NCBI GenBank assembly: GCA_902761145.1
Contig: CACWJA010000004.1
Location: forward strand, 62,001-126,000
Length of the DNA: 64,000 bases
Direction: 5' to 3'
Source: an uncultured bacterium
GTDB lineage: Bacteria > Patescibacteriota > Saccharimonadia > Saccharimonadales > Saccharimonadaceae
The notes under the pieces were generated by a model. The model did no database searches. It saw only the letters and a program-made list of their open reading frames with translations, and had not been told where the DNA came from. A program made the position numbers and the translations under genes. Positions within the stretch are counted from its first letter, which is position 1. Every line of letters starts with the position of its first letter. This document shows positions 10,001 through 17,625 of this stretch, one piece after another.

Positions 10001-10790
10001 CGTGAAACTAAAAGCAGATGGGAAGACTATTAATACGGTAGCACTCACGGCTGATGACGAAAGTGAGGATATGGACAATGTTTGGACATACACGTGGAAC
10101 GAACTGCCAGTAGCTAATAAGAATGGTAAAGTAATAAGCTATACTGTAGAGGAAGTACTGGACTCTGAGGATTATGAACAAACCGAGATGATAGGTGGAG
10201 CTAGCGCTACTACATTTACTAATACTCACGAACTAGAGTTAATAAATAATGATGATGACGATGAAGAAAATGATGGTAAATTGACTGTAACTAAGATTTG
10301 GGATGATGGGGATAATGAATTAAATACTCGTCCGGATGCTATCGTGGTAAATCTGTATGCAAATGATAAAAAAATAGAATCAGCAACCATAATGGCTGAC
10401 GAAAGTGGTGAGTGGAAGCATGTCTTCGATGGACTATACAAATATGCTGATGGCGAGGAAATAGTGTACTCTGTAAGAGAAGCTTACGTAGATGGATACA
10501 AAGCACAGGTTGAAGGTGAGGACTTGGCTGAAGGATTCACTATTGTAAATACTAGTACGAATCCTTGTGCATTTGGTGGTTGCGGAAATGTAGCGGTGGT
10601 GGAATATAAGACTGTGGCCACGATTGCGACGCCAGAGACTGGTAGATTAGTGAAGAACGAGTATGGTGAAACTACATGCGATAGTCCAATCGTAAGCATG
10701 GCTATGTGCGGATCTACATTGGTAATAGCCGTGGGTGGCTGGCTGATTGTAAGCAGGAAGAACAGAGCAAAGATTGACAAAAAAGCATAA
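7005..10790 (+). CDS. Large vWA and Cna_B-repeat adhesin with TPETG-type anchor
   Basis: 1261 aa from the ATG at 7005, preceded by AAGGAAGGA; a GTG lies 48 nt upstream but lacks an RBS. Signal peptide: residues 1-33 (MNKFFKGAKAAVGVILAV... ending VSAASD). The vWA domain (about 75-330) has an intact MIDAS motif (DRSGSMEG, then GGTYT and SDGEP). Several Cna_B-type repeats follow, with recurring WDDDNDRDGRR-like openings (KKAWDD, TKVWDDNDDQDGKRP, TKIWDDGDN) and NTY/NTH ends expected for Lys-Asn isopeptide bonds. The C-terminus has TPETG, a hydrophobic stretch and a basic tail. The layout resembles Gram-positive pilus-tip adhesins. A sortase sits at 54630-55319. Likely host-cell or surface adhesion (inference). 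Confidence 0.85.
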   Translation: MNKFFKGAKAAVGVILAVAVALPTGLIDMVSAASDAAIKNPEDVTLADGVVLSKTAKAVDGAVNTWDVTLRVESPKTSTTSDTVIIIDRSGSMEGEKMSKAKEAAKTLAKQLLSAGNTANRVAVVSFAGDIETNVGFSDSYTTVAGVIDGLEADGGTYTQAAIRAAADLLGTSTANTKNIVLMSDGEPTYSCKISNPDNYLIDGGPSGFAPGVTKKQTSTNVPKSQYDCNTRIENGTEMWYRYARKDLGFGWEEYDYYNHGNSAIAEAGFYKANNSGLYTVALDADTTGKDVLAKIAAPGKAYTATVDNLTTIFDRIAGKINAVIQSAQVSDAMGKGVVIASGSATGAAGAKDLSWTPDFHYDTESGKYVAEITYRVEATDDILNNLDNDGYAPLNKKATITYNGSNIADFPVPAVKPMTVSITKQLVGQTCAGCEFDIELTYPGGATKTYSIKDGETKTIAGGLKVGDYSVNEVRTTNNNVALENYLTNYSQKTFAINKNRVNPVQITVTNTYETTTVSAKKAWDDDNDRDGRRNKLGNLSVGVRDGDKFVAYQAVDATKTEQDFVFAELPKYRNGTEIRYTVAEATNCANECKEYTGDNVNRYTVRKNGNTITNVHTPEKTTLRIKKIWDTQAGQLPASMPTFITVALSNNENDSVRNIELAGTGYGEWNSDAIEVLKYKNGGELIQYEVKETKIGESILGGDKKDTLYMYDGNKLEGKWTASYTNPFDVKNTWTPAKSVYGGESEFTIKKIDENGNAMKGVKFDVNTNQYTTDKNGEIKIEIPSVTNAAEDNLKYDIVETKTLEGYDLIAGKETLNVTSTSKWVSADEKTLTNNYVKEYAFVAKNNPGYAWNDGMYIVTNNRSVAESLTVKKEFSGVSAEALKDITFTITGPADFGDNGEMVLKFTDDCEASGNEATCVVKAKVPTGKYSVKENNAEIDNFSLEVSGDEASKNVKKGDRAVFTIKNTYDVDETYYSVTKVWDDNDDQDGKRPDELIVKLKADGKTINTVALTADDESEDMDNVWTYTWNELPVANKNGKVISYTVEEVLDSEDYEQTEMIGGASATTFTNTHELELINNDDDDEENDGKLTVTKIWDDGDNELNTRPDAIVVNLYANDKKIESATIMADESGEWKHVFDGLYKYADGEEIVYSVREAYVDGYKAQVEGEDLAEGFTIVNTSTNPCAFGGCGNVAVVEYKTVATIATPETGRLVKNEYGETTCDSPIVSMAMCGSTLVIAVGGWLIVSRKNRAKIDKKA

Positions 10791-10818
10791 GTATGACATA
10801 ATGGAAAGATAGCTATAT

Positions 10819-10840
10819 AATCCCCCTTTAAGGGGGATTT
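10819..10840 (+). terminator. Terminator after the adhesin gene
   Basis: AATCCCCCT (10819-10827) and AGGGGGATT (10831-10839) form a 9-bp stem with a TTA loop, followed by TTCTCTT. The T-tail is imperfect. Confidence 0.65.
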
Positions 10841-10843
10841 CTC

Positions 10844-10871
10844 TTGAAAAATTATAAAAACGTGATATAAT
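10844..10871 (+). promoter_or_regulatory. Promoter restarting the ribosomal operon at rplF
   Basis: TTGAAA (10844-10849), a 16-nt spacer and TATAAT (10866-10871). The predicted start near 10878 gives a ~23-nt leader with AAAGGAAAG before the rplF ATG. It makes the rplF block independent of the interrupted upstream operon. Confidence 0.65.
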
Positions 10872-10900
10872 GGTGTGTAATATTAATATAAAGGAAAGAT

Positions 10901-11437
10901 ATGAGTCGTATCGGAAAACAACCCATCGAAATTCCGGCGGGAGTGACAATTACGGTCGGCGATAGTGAGATCACTGTTGCAGGGCCGAAAGGTCAGCTCA
11001 TAGTGCCGGTACAGCCGAAGACGAAAGTCACGGTAGAAGGAACTACGGCTACTGTCACACGTAGTGATGACGAGCCAAAATCTCGAGCCTGGCATGGCTT
11101 GCAGAGAGCATTACTCAATAATGCTGTTACTGGCGTAACAAAAGGTTACGAGAAAAAGTTAGAGATAAATGGTGTAGGGTTTCGTCTATCTGGCGGTGGC
11201 CAGGAGATAGAAATGGCACTTGGATTCTCTCACCCAGTAAAATACAAGGCTCCTGAAGGGGTGCAACTTACTACTAATAAGATGGAGATCACAGTATCTG
11301 GCATCGATAAGCAAAAAGTAGGCCAAGTGGCTGCAGAGATTCGTAGCCTAAAGAAGCCAGAGCCATATAAGGGTAAAGGTATTAAATATGTCGACGAAGT
11401 AATACTTCGCAAGGCAGGAAAGGCGGGTAAGAAATAA
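10901..11437 (+). CDS. rplF: 50S ribosomal protein L6
   Basis: L6 lies near the factor-binding region of the 50S subunit. MSRIGKQPIEIPAGV is the canonical start. Two L6 repeats follow, and the C-terminal KKPEPYKGKGIKYVDEVILRKAGKAGKK block is diagnostic. 178 aa is normal. It is the first gene of the second ribosomal block, with its own promoter and SD. The stop overlaps the rplR start. Confidence 0.98.
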   Translation: MSRIGKQPIEIPAGVTITVGDSEITVAGPKGQLIVPVQPKTKVTVEGTTATVTRSDDEPKSRAWHGLQRALLNNAVTGVTKGYEKKLEINGVGFRLSGGGQEIEMALGFSHPVKYKAPEGVQLTTNKMEITVSGIDKQKVGQVAAEIRSLKKPEPYKGKGIKYVDEVILRKAGKAGKK

Positions 11438-11766
11438 TGAATAAAGCATTTAGAGCTAAACGTACACGTGCCAAGATTCACGGTACAGCTGAGCGGCCAC
11501 GTCTTACAGTGCATTTTAGCAATAAAAATATTATCGCACAGGTAATAGATGATGATGCTCAGGCAACATTGTGCTATGTTACTACTATGGGTAACAAGAT
11601 GACTGGTACAAAGACAGAACAAGCTGCTAAGATTGGTACGGAGATAGCCAAGAAAGCCAAAGCCAAGAAAATATCTAAGGTAGTATTTGATCGTGGATCA
11701 AAATTATACGCAGGCCGAATGAGCGCTGTTGCAAGTGCGGTCCGTGAGGAAGGATTGGAAGTATAA
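11437..11766 (+). CDS. rplR: 50S ribosomal protein L18
   Basis: L18 binds 5S rRNA. The 109-aa protein has RAKRTRAKIHGTAERPRLTVHFSNKNIIAQVIDD and the C-terminal VVFDRGSKLYAGRMSAVASAVREEGLEV blocks. It is slightly short at the N-terminus, like many CPR forms. The start overlaps the rplF stop and rpsE begins 1 nt after. Confidence 0.95.
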   Translation: MNKAFRAKRTRAKIHGTAERPRLTVHFSNKNIIAQVIDDDAQATLCYVTTMGNKMTGTKTEQAAKIGTEIAKKAKAKKISKVVFDRGSKLYAGRMSAVASAVREEGLEV

Positions 11767-11767
11767 T

Positions 11768-12442
11768 ATGCCAGAAACTGATAAAAAGGCCCCTAGGGTA
11801 ATAAATAAATCCGGCACTCTAAAAATGGAAGATAAAGTTGCTGCTACTAGGCAAACTCGTGATATCTCCGGCAAGAAGATGAATCGTCGCAATAGACGTG
11901 ATAGAGTGCGTGCAGAAGCTGGGCCAAAAGAATTTGACGAAATAACTATAGCTGTAGATCGCGTATCTCGTACCGTGGCAGGTGGCCGCAGAATGAGATT
12001 TAAAGCTCTAGTAGCTGTAGGTAATCATAAGAATAAAGTAGGCGTGGGTGTGGCCAAAGGTAATGACGTGACTACCGCCGTGAATAAGGCCGTATCCAAG
12101 GCGAAGAAAGCCATGATTACTTTCAATATGGACGGTGAGACTATATGCCACGAATCTCGTACTAAGGTAACTGGTGCTGATGTATTGATGAAGCCAGCTG
12201 CACCTGGTACTGGTATTATCGCTGGCGGCACAGTACGATCTATCATTGGTCTTACTGGTGTGAAGAATCTGATTTCTAAGTCGCTAGGGTCTACCAATAA
12301 GGTAAACATTGCCTATGCCGTGATAGATGGTCTAAAGAGCCAGGTGCCACGCAGTGGGTGGATTGGTGCTAAGGCTGATAAGGCTGCCACTAAGACTGAA
12401 AAGTCGGCTGCCAAAAAGTCTACAAAAAAGGAGACTAAATAA
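11768..12442 (+). CDS. rpsE: 30S ribosomal protein S5
   Basis: S5 helps decoding fidelity. The ATG at 11768 (MPETDKKAPRV) is preferred over an upstream in-frame start inside rplR. The core begins at about residue 57 with FDEITIAVDRVSRTVAGGRRMRFKALV, followed by GVGVAKGNDV and GGTVRSIIGLTGVKN. 224 aa, long because of charged N- and C-terminal extensions. Its stop overlaps the rplO start, leaving no room for rpmD (L30). Confidence 0.96.
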   Translation: MPETDKKAPRVINKSGTLKMEDKVAATRQTRDISGKKMNRRNRRDRVRAEAGPKEFDEITIAVDRVSRTVAGGRRMRFKALVAVGNHKNKVGVGVAKGNDVTTAVNKAVSKAKKAMITFNMDGETICHESRTKVTGADVLMKPAAPGTGIIAGGTVRSIIGLTGVKNLISKSLGSTNKVNIAYAVIDGLKSQVPRSGWIGAKADKAATKTEKSAAKKSTKKETK

Positions 12443-12909
12443 TGAAATATAATGATTTGACAGTAGAAAAAAATACTCGTCCTTCACGCAAGGGTCGCGG
12501 TATTTCGGCTGGTCAGGGTAAGACTGCTGGTCGTGGTACTAAGGGTCAGAAGGCTCGTGCTGGACATCGCAAGATGCCAGCAGGTTTTATGGGCGGACAG
12601 AGAGCAATAATGCAGGCTGTGCCTAAGTTGAAAGGTTTTAAGAGTCATCATCCAAAAGCCGAAGTAGTGTATACTGATAGATTGAATGAGCTATCTGGCA
12701 AGGTGGATAATTACGCTTTGGCGGAAGCCCAGCTGATATCTAGTCCATTTGTAAAGGTAAAAGTTATTACCCGCGGTGAAGTATCTAGCAAAGTAGATCT
12801 AGAGACGCAATTTGCTTCGAAGACTGCGGTAGAAGCTATTACTAGGGCAGGTGGGAGCTTCAAAAAAGTTGCTATGCTTCAAAGGCCAGCTAGCAAAGAG
12901 GAAGCCTAG
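12442..12909 (+). CDS. rplO: 50S ribosomal protein L15
   Basis: L15 is a late 50S assembly protein. RKGRGISAGQGKTAGRGTKGQKARAGHR near the N-terminus is the L15 Gly/Arg-rich signature, and VKVITRGEV falls in the C-terminal half. 155 aa. It directly follows rpsE; L30 is missing as in other CPR genomes. A terminator follows, whereas secY, the usual next gene, is 40 kb away at 53213. Confidence 0.96.
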   Translation: MKYNDLTVEKNTRPSRKGRGISAGQGKTAGRGTKGQKARAGHRKMPAGFMGGQRAIMQAVPKLKGFKSHHPKAEVVYTDRLNELSGKVDNYALAEAQLISSPFVKVKVITRGEVSSKVDLETQFASKTAVEAITRAGGSFKKVAMLQRPASKEEA

Positions 12910-12922
12910 AAGATTGTATTGC

Positions 12923-12948
12923 AAAAATAGCCCGTATGGGCTATTTTT
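12923..12948 (+). terminator. Terminator after rplO
   Basis: AAAAATAGCCC (12923-12933), loop GTAT, GGGCTATTTTT (12938-12948): a perfect 11-bp stem with a built-in T-run. Confidence 0.9.
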
Positions 12949-12949
12949 G

Positions 12950-12958
12950 TGGTAAAAT
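12950..12958 (+). promoter_or_regulatory. Extended -10 promoter for the FKBP gene
   Basis: TGG followed by TAAAAT at 12953-12958. The predicted start near 12965 gives a ~21-nt leader carrying GTGGAG before the ATG at 12986. Confidence 0.5.
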
Positions 12959-12985
12959 ATATAGATAAGTAACAGTGGAGTAAAA

Positions 12986-13714
12986 ATGGAAGAAAAAGAG
13001 CTAAAAACAAGCCCAAAGCAGCGGGTGTTTATAATAATTATTGCCGTAATAATGATTGGCTCAATTATCGCGAGTTATGCGGCTATAATAATAAATGGAA
13101 ATAAGTCTTCTAACGCTACAGGCGAGAATAAAATAGATGAAGCAAAAATAGCGCAGTACGAAGAGGCGTATAGTAGTGTGCAAGCGGAGTTGACGAAAGC
13201 GGCTCAGGATGATTATAATACGTTTATCCAGTATAAGGGAGAAATAAAAGCTTATAATGAAACTTCTGCCAATGAAAATGGGGTACAAGCACAGGATCTG
13301 CTAAAAGGTAGCGGAAAGAAGCTAGCTCAAGATGATACGGATTATTTGGCGTATTACGTAGGGTGGTGTGCTGATGAAAGTGTATTCGATTCTACTTTTG
13401 ACGATGCAAAGAATCCTACTGGGTTTAGTAAGGTATTGGATCCGTCGGCTGGAATGATAGAGGGGTGGAAATTGGGCATAGAGGGCATGCATCTTGGTGG
13501 TGTGCGAGAGATAACCATACCGGGTGACCTTGCGTATGGTGATAGCATGGAAATATGCGGTGGGAAAAATAAGCCGTTGAAATTCTTGGTGATGGCTGTA
13601 GCAAATGAAGATCCATTGAAGAGTATTGCTAAGGAATACGACGACGCTTATATGAGATTACAATATGCAAATTATGGCATAAATTATGATGAGGTGATGA
13701 AGAGCCAAGATTAA
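12986..13714 (+). CDS. Membrane-anchored FKBP-type peptidyl-prolyl isomerase
   Basis: 242 aa. A short cytoplasmic N-terminus is followed by one membrane helix (about 14-37, VFIIIIAVIMIGSIIASYAA), a charged helical linker, then an FKBP domain (about 105-215). The domain is recognised by VFDST, GMIEGWKLGIEGMHLGGVREITIPGDLAYGD and a final hydrophobic strand. It probably helps fold exported proteins, which fits the many secreted beta-rich proteins here. Monocistronic, between its own promoter and a terminator at 13744-13773. Confidence 0.85.
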   Translation: MEEKELKTSPKQRVFIIIIAVIMIGSIIASYAAIIINGNKSSNATGENKIDEAKIAQYEEAYSSVQAELTKAAQDDYNTFIQYKGEIKAYNETSANENGVQAQDLLKGSGKKLAQDDTDYLAYYVGWCADESVFDSTFDDAKNPTGFSKVLDPSAGMIEGWKLGIEGMHLGGVREITIPGDLAYGDSMEICGGKNKPLKFLVMAVANEDPLKSIAKEYDDAYMRLQYANYGINYDEVMKSQD

Positions 13715-13743
13715 TCGTAATTGGCCTTAACGGAGCTGAAGGG

Positions 13744-13773
13744 TATCGCTGTCACTAAGATGGCGATATTTTT
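13744..13773 (+). terminator. Terminator after the FKBP gene
   Basis: TATCGC (13744-13749) pairs with GCGATA (13763-13768), followed by TTTTT. Confidence 0.65.
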
Positions 13774-13850
13774 ATGATATAGATACAGTCTGTAGGATGA
13801 TTGGCGGTGCGGAAAAACAATATAAGACTGTGGTTTAGGTAAAGATGCTA

Positions 13851-13861
13851 TATAATATAAT
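13851..13861 (+). promoter_or_regulatory. Leaderless-type -10 of sbcB
   Basis: TATAAT at 13851-13856, 7 nt before the ATG at 13864 (a second overlapping TATAAT lies at 13856-13861). No Shine-Dalgarno precedes the start, so the mRNA should begin at or one base before the start codon. Confidence 0.55.
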
Positions 13862-13863
13862 GT

Positions 13864-15198
13864 ATGAAGACTTTTTTCTTTTATGATCTTGAGACAAGCG
13901 GTTTGAATGCTCGGAGTGATCGTATAATGCAGTTTGCTGGACAGCGTACGGATATGGAGTTAAATCCAGTGGGCGAACCTGTAAATATTTTGGTAAAGAT
14001 GACGGATGATGCGCTGCCTAGTCCAGAAGCGATAATGGTAACAAAGATTACGCCGCAATCTACATTGAGAGATGGTATATTGGAAGCTGAGTTTGTAAAA
14101 TATATTGCAGAGGAAATATTTGTGCCAAATACGATAGCCGTGGGGTATAATACGGTAAGGTTTGACGATGAATTTATGCGTGCTATATTATGGCGAAATT
14201 TTTATGATCCTTATGAATGGGAGTGGAAGGACGGCAGGAGTAGGTGGGATATACTCGACGTGGTACGGTTGACGCGAGCTTTGAGACCAGAGGGCGTAGA
14301 ATGGCCGGTGCGTGAGGACGGAATGCCGACGAATCGGTTGGAGCTAATCACAAAACTGAATGGGGTGGCGCATGAACATGCGCATGATGCTCTTAGTGAT
14401 GTATATGCGACCATAGCGGTGGCAAAGCTAATACGTGATAAGCAGCCGGAATTATTTGAATATCTGCTAAAAATGCGTGACAAAAAAGAGGTTCGTAAAT
14501 TGGCAAATTTGGATAATAAACAACCTTTTGTGTATGCATCCGGGCGATATTCGAATGAACATAATAAAACTACTGTGGTATTGCCTATAGCACCAGGGCG
14601 GAACGGAAATGTTTTGGTATATGACTTGAGATATAATATACAAAATTTGGATCCAGAGAAAATATTTCCTACAGTAAAAGAACTATGCTACAATAAATGC
14701 CCTGCGGTGGCGCCGCTGGGAGTATTAGAAAAAAATAATGGGTGGACAAAAATCGGTTTAACGCGAGAAGTAGTGGAACAGAATATGAAGACATTATTAG
14801 CGCACCATGAATTTGCAGAACAGATGCGTAGTAAATGGGAAGAACAGCCAGAATATCCACGGGCGGTAGAGCCAGAAGCGGCGCTATATGATGGATTTTT
14901 GAATGATACCGATAGAGTAAAAGTGGCAGCTGTAAGGAATGCGGATGATACGAGGCTTGCGGATTTTCATCCAGAATTTACTGACCCGCGATTGCCAGAG
15001 CTATTATTGCATTATAAAGGGCGGAATTATCCAGAGACACTGAGTGAGAGCGAGGCTAGTAAATGGGAAGAGTATCGGCGAGTAAGATTAGAACGTCAAG
15101 CACCTAAATTCTTAGCCAGTCTAGAAAAAGAATATCATAAAGATGAGTTTGTGGGTGAAGAACTGAAACTCTATTATGAAAGTCTTTGCGGATACTAG
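13864..15198 (+). CDS. sbcB: Exodeoxyribonuclease I
   Basis: 3'-5' exonuclease acting on single-stranded DNA in recombination and mismatch repair. The DEDDh fold is visible: FFFYDLETSGLNARSDRIMQFAG (DxE motif, residues 8-10), then YNTVRFDDEFMR near 98-109 and AHDALSDVYATIAVAKLI near 177-194 with the catalytic His/Asp. The C-terminal exoI-specific region runs to residue 444, slightly under the E. coli length (475). Stands alone with a leaderless-type promoter. Confidence 0.92.
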   Translation: MKTFFFYDLETSGLNARSDRIMQFAGQRTDMELNPVGEPVNILVKMTDDALPSPEAIMVTKITPQSTLRDGILEAEFVKYIAEEIFVPNTIAVGYNTVRFDDEFMRAILWRNFYDPYEWEWKDGRSRWDILDVVRLTRALRPEGVEWPVREDGMPTNRLELITKLNGVAHEHAHDALSDVYATIAVAKLIRDKQPELFEYLLKMRDKKEVRKLANLDNKQPFVYASGRYSNEHNKTTVVLPIAPGRNGNVLVYDLRYNIQNLDPEKIFPTVKELCYNKCPAVAPLGVLEKNNGWTKIGLTREVVEQNMKTLLAHHEFAEQMRSKWEEQPEYPRAVEPEAALYDGFLNDTDRVKVAAVRNADDTRLADFHPEFTDPRLPELLLHYKGRNYPETLSESEASKWEEYRRVRLERQAPKFLASLEKEYHKDEFVGEELKLYYESLCGY

Positions 15199-15259
15199 AT
15201 AATATAACCTTGCTTTGTTTTATGGTGATAATAATGCCATAGATTTGGGATGATGCTTG

Positions 15260-15268
15260 TGGTATAAT
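15260..15268 (+). promoter_or_regulatory. Extended -10, leaderless-type, of ldh
   Basis: TGGTATAAT at 15260-15268; the hexamer ends exactly 6 nt before the ATG at 15275. No SD. Confidence 0.6.
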
Positions 15269-15274
15269 AGGACT

Positions 15275-16189
15275 ATGGATAATAATAAGATAATGATAGT
15301 GGGCACTGGCAATGTGGGGGCGAGTATTGCGTATGCCATACTCAACCAAAGAACCGTTATTAACGAAATAGTGCTGACTGACATTATTGCCAAGGATGCT
15401 GAGGGCGAAGCAATGGACTTGAGGGATGCTTTGGCTGTTGCGCCTAGCTATGTAAAAGTAAGGAACGGTACTTATAGGGATGCAAAGGATTGTGACGTGG
15501 TAGTAATAACTGCTGGTGCGGCACAAAAGCCAGGTGAGACAAGGATGGATTTGCTTAATAAAAATGTGAATATTTTGAAGGGAATGATAGATCAAATTAT
15601 GGCGAGTGGGTTTGATGGAATATTCCTAGTAGTGACGAACCCGATGGATGTCCTTACTTACTATGCTATGAAGTTTTCTGGGCTGCCGGCAGAACGAGTA
15701 ATAGGATCTGGCACGGTGTTGGATTCTGCTAGATTAAGGCAAAGAATTGCGAATTATATGAATATAAATGCGAAATCGGTACATGCATATCAGATTGGTG
15801 AACATGGTGACACTGAGGTGACTTTGTGGTCCTTAGCTGATGCTGGTGGGCAAAAAATTAATGAGATGTTGTCAGAAGATGTAAGGAAGGGGATTTCTGA
15901 GTATGTGCGTGATGAAGCGTATGACATTATAGAAAAAAAAGGTGCAACGTATTATGGTATAGCTACTTGTGTGGTGTCTATTTTGAATAGCATCTTGAAT
16001 GATGAAATGCGGATAATGCCTGTATCGTCTTATGATGGGTTTTCGAAGACTTGTTTTGGATGGCCGTCTGTAGTGGGACGTGAAGGCGTGGTGAGAAGAT
16101 TAGATCTTAAAATATCAGAACGTGAAGGCATAGAATTGCAAAAGTCTATTAATGCGCTGAGGAAAGCAATAGATCACGTTGGGGTATAG
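15275..16189 (+). CDS. ldh: L-lactate dehydrogenase
   Basis: Reduces pyruvate to L-lactate with NADH, a likely terminal step of fermentation. The ATG at 15275 is chosen over one 18 nt upstream because the latter lies upstream of the -10 box. Rossmann motif GTGNVGASIA (about 8-17). The specificity loop reads AAQKPGETRMDLL; Gln before KPGETR favours lactate over malate dehydrogenase. Catalytic IGEHGDTEV holds the active-site His. 304 aa, typical. Confidence 0.92.
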   Translation: MDNNKIMIVGTGNVGASIAYAILNQRTVINEIVLTDIIAKDAEGEAMDLRDALAVAPSYVKVRNGTYRDAKDCDVVVITAGAAQKPGETRMDLLNKNVNILKGMIDQIMASGFDGIFLVVTNPMDVLTYYAMKFSGLPAERVIGSGTVLDSARLRQRIANYMNINAKSVHAYQIGEHGDTEVTLWSLADAGGQKINEMLSEDVRKGISEYVRDEAYDIIEKKGATYYGIATCVVSILNSILNDEMRIMPVSSYDGFSKTCFGWPSVVGREGVVRRLDLKISEREGIELQKSINALRKAIDHVGV

Positions 16190-16226
16190 CTGGCATGATA
16201 GGGGGGGTTGCGAAAAAAAGCATAAG

Positions 16227-16235
16227 TGATAAAAT
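16227..16235 (+). promoter_or_regulatory. Extended -10 promoter upstream of the Pro-rich membrane protein
   Basis: TGA then TAAAAT (16230-16235). Predicted start near 16242, with a ~30-nt leader containing AAAAGGAAA. A run of seven G lies just upstream at 16201-16207. Confidence 0.4.
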
Positions 16236-16271
16236 TATAATTAACAAAGGTAATAATAAAAGGAAATAATA

Positions 16272-17564
16272 ATGGAACCAAATACTAATCCACTTGGGAA
16301 CCCTGGGCCTGCTTCTGGTATGCCGTCTGGTTTTCCCCCATCAAATAATCCTCCACAGGGGACTTCGGCGCCGGCTGGGGCTGCGCCGGCAGCATCGACT
16401 AGTGTGTCACAATCTCAGATACCTGATGCTGCACCTATGCCAGATGCCGGTAATGCCTCAAATGTATCTATGGGGGCGGGTGATCCTTTGGGAGCTACGA
16501 CTTTCTCTGGTGCGGACGGTGTTTTGACAGGTGGTAATAATGCTTTTTCTGCTCCTGAGCCAGTATCTGCTAGTATAGCGCAGGCGGGTATGCCAGACAC
16601 TGCTGTATCTGTAGCGCCTTCAATTGATTCTACTAATGCTACTCCTGTGAATCCTGTTCCAGGGACATTGCATGATGATGCAACGACACCATTATCATCG
16701 CCCAGTGATGCTGGGGCTGCGCCGGTTGCTCCTATAGGGCGTCCTACAAACATAGATGGCATTAATCAGGTAAGGGTCCCGGATGTGCCTGGAGGGCAGA
16801 TTGCCTCGAGTCAGTCGAATCCTTTTGCTGGAGCTAACGATCATCAAACTCCGAATGTGTCTTTTAATGATCCAGCTGTAGAACCAAGAGCGCCTTTGGG
16901 GACACCAATCGTCGCTCAAGGATCACAGCCGCAAAAAAAGAAGTCTAACAAAACTGTATTAATAATACTGTCGGTGGTGGCGTTTATTGTAGCAGTGGGC
17001 TTAGCGGTAGTATTAGTAATGGAAGTAACTGGTACTGGGCTATTTGCTGCAAATAGTAGTGGCGATGACAATAAGGAAAAGATAGAGCCGCAGTCAGGAA
17101 ATGGTGGGAGCGACATTGCTAATCCTGGAACTGGTGGAACTGTTGGGACGAATGGTATTGGTGGAGATGGGAATGGAACAGGAAGCAACAGCGGTACAGG
17201 GAATGGTGGTGGATCCGGTGGTACTTCGAATGGGCAAACGTCGGATACTATAATTTCTTGTGATACCACTACTATGAGCGAATATGATGGATCTACTGTG
17301 GAGACTAACGTCATTTTTAACATCGTTGATAATAAAATAAATGATATTACTATGAGTGCGACTATGACAGATGCTGAGGGACATGAACAAAGCCAAACAC
17401 AGACCTATACATTTGAAGAAATGCTTAGCGTGGGCACCTTTGATGAACAAAATGGTCTTGTTGCGGCCGATGGAACGCTTTTGGTGTCGCCTCAAGAAGT
17501 AGCGGATTATATGCAGTCCAACGTGGCTGATGGAGAAAGCACCATTATCTGTACTGTGCGATAA
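16272..17564 (+). CDS. Single-pass membrane protein with Pro/Ala/Ser-rich N-terminal region
   Basis: 430 aa, family not recognised. Residues 1-220 are low-complexity Pro/Ala/Ser/Gly/Asn, predicted disordered and cytoplasmic. KKKSNK precedes one membrane helix (about 225-250, TVLIILSVVAFIVAVGLAVVLVM). A Gly/Asn-rich linker (about 270-315) follows, then a ~110-residue folded domain with two cysteines (IISCDTTTM near the start and STIICTVR at the end), which may form a disulfide. The topology (disordered inside, small domain outside) recurs in CPR hypothetical proteins, but no function can be assigned. Confidence 0.7.
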   Translation: MEPNTNPLGNPGPASGMPSGFPPSNNPPQGTSAPAGAAPAASTSVSQSQIPDAAPMPDAGNASNVSMGAGDPLGATTFSGADGVLTGGNNAFSAPEPVSASIAQAGMPDTAVSVAPSIDSTNATPVNPVPGTLHDDATTPLSSPSDAGAAPVAPIGRPTNIDGINQVRVPDVPGGQIASSQSNPFAGANDHQTPNVSFNDPAVEPRAPLGTPIVAQGSQPQKKKSNKTVLIILSVVAFIVAVGLAVVLVMEVTGTGLFAANSSGDDNKEKIEPQSGNGGSDIANPGTGGTVGTNGIGGDGNGTGSNSGTGNGGGSGGTSNGQTSDTIISCDTTTMSEYDGSTVETNVIFNIVDNKINDITMSATMTDAEGHEQSQTQTYTFEEMLSVGTFDEQNGLVAADGTLLVSPQEVADYMQSNVADGESTIICTVR

Positions 17565-17613
17565 CCGGGTATTTATAAAATAGACGTTACTTGCTAAAAT
17601 CTACAAAGTATTG

Positions 17614-17619
17614 TAATAT
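17614..17619 (+). promoter_or_regulatory. Leaderless-type -10 of metG
   Basis: TAATAT at 17614-17619, 6 nt before the ATG at 17626. No SD. Confidence 0.5.
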
Positions 17620-17625
17620 ATATTT

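Noticed and set aside
16201-16207. G7 tract as a phase-variation switch
   Set aside because: It is intergenic, upstream of the predicted promoter at 16227-16235, and only seven bases long. No sign that it alters a reading frame.
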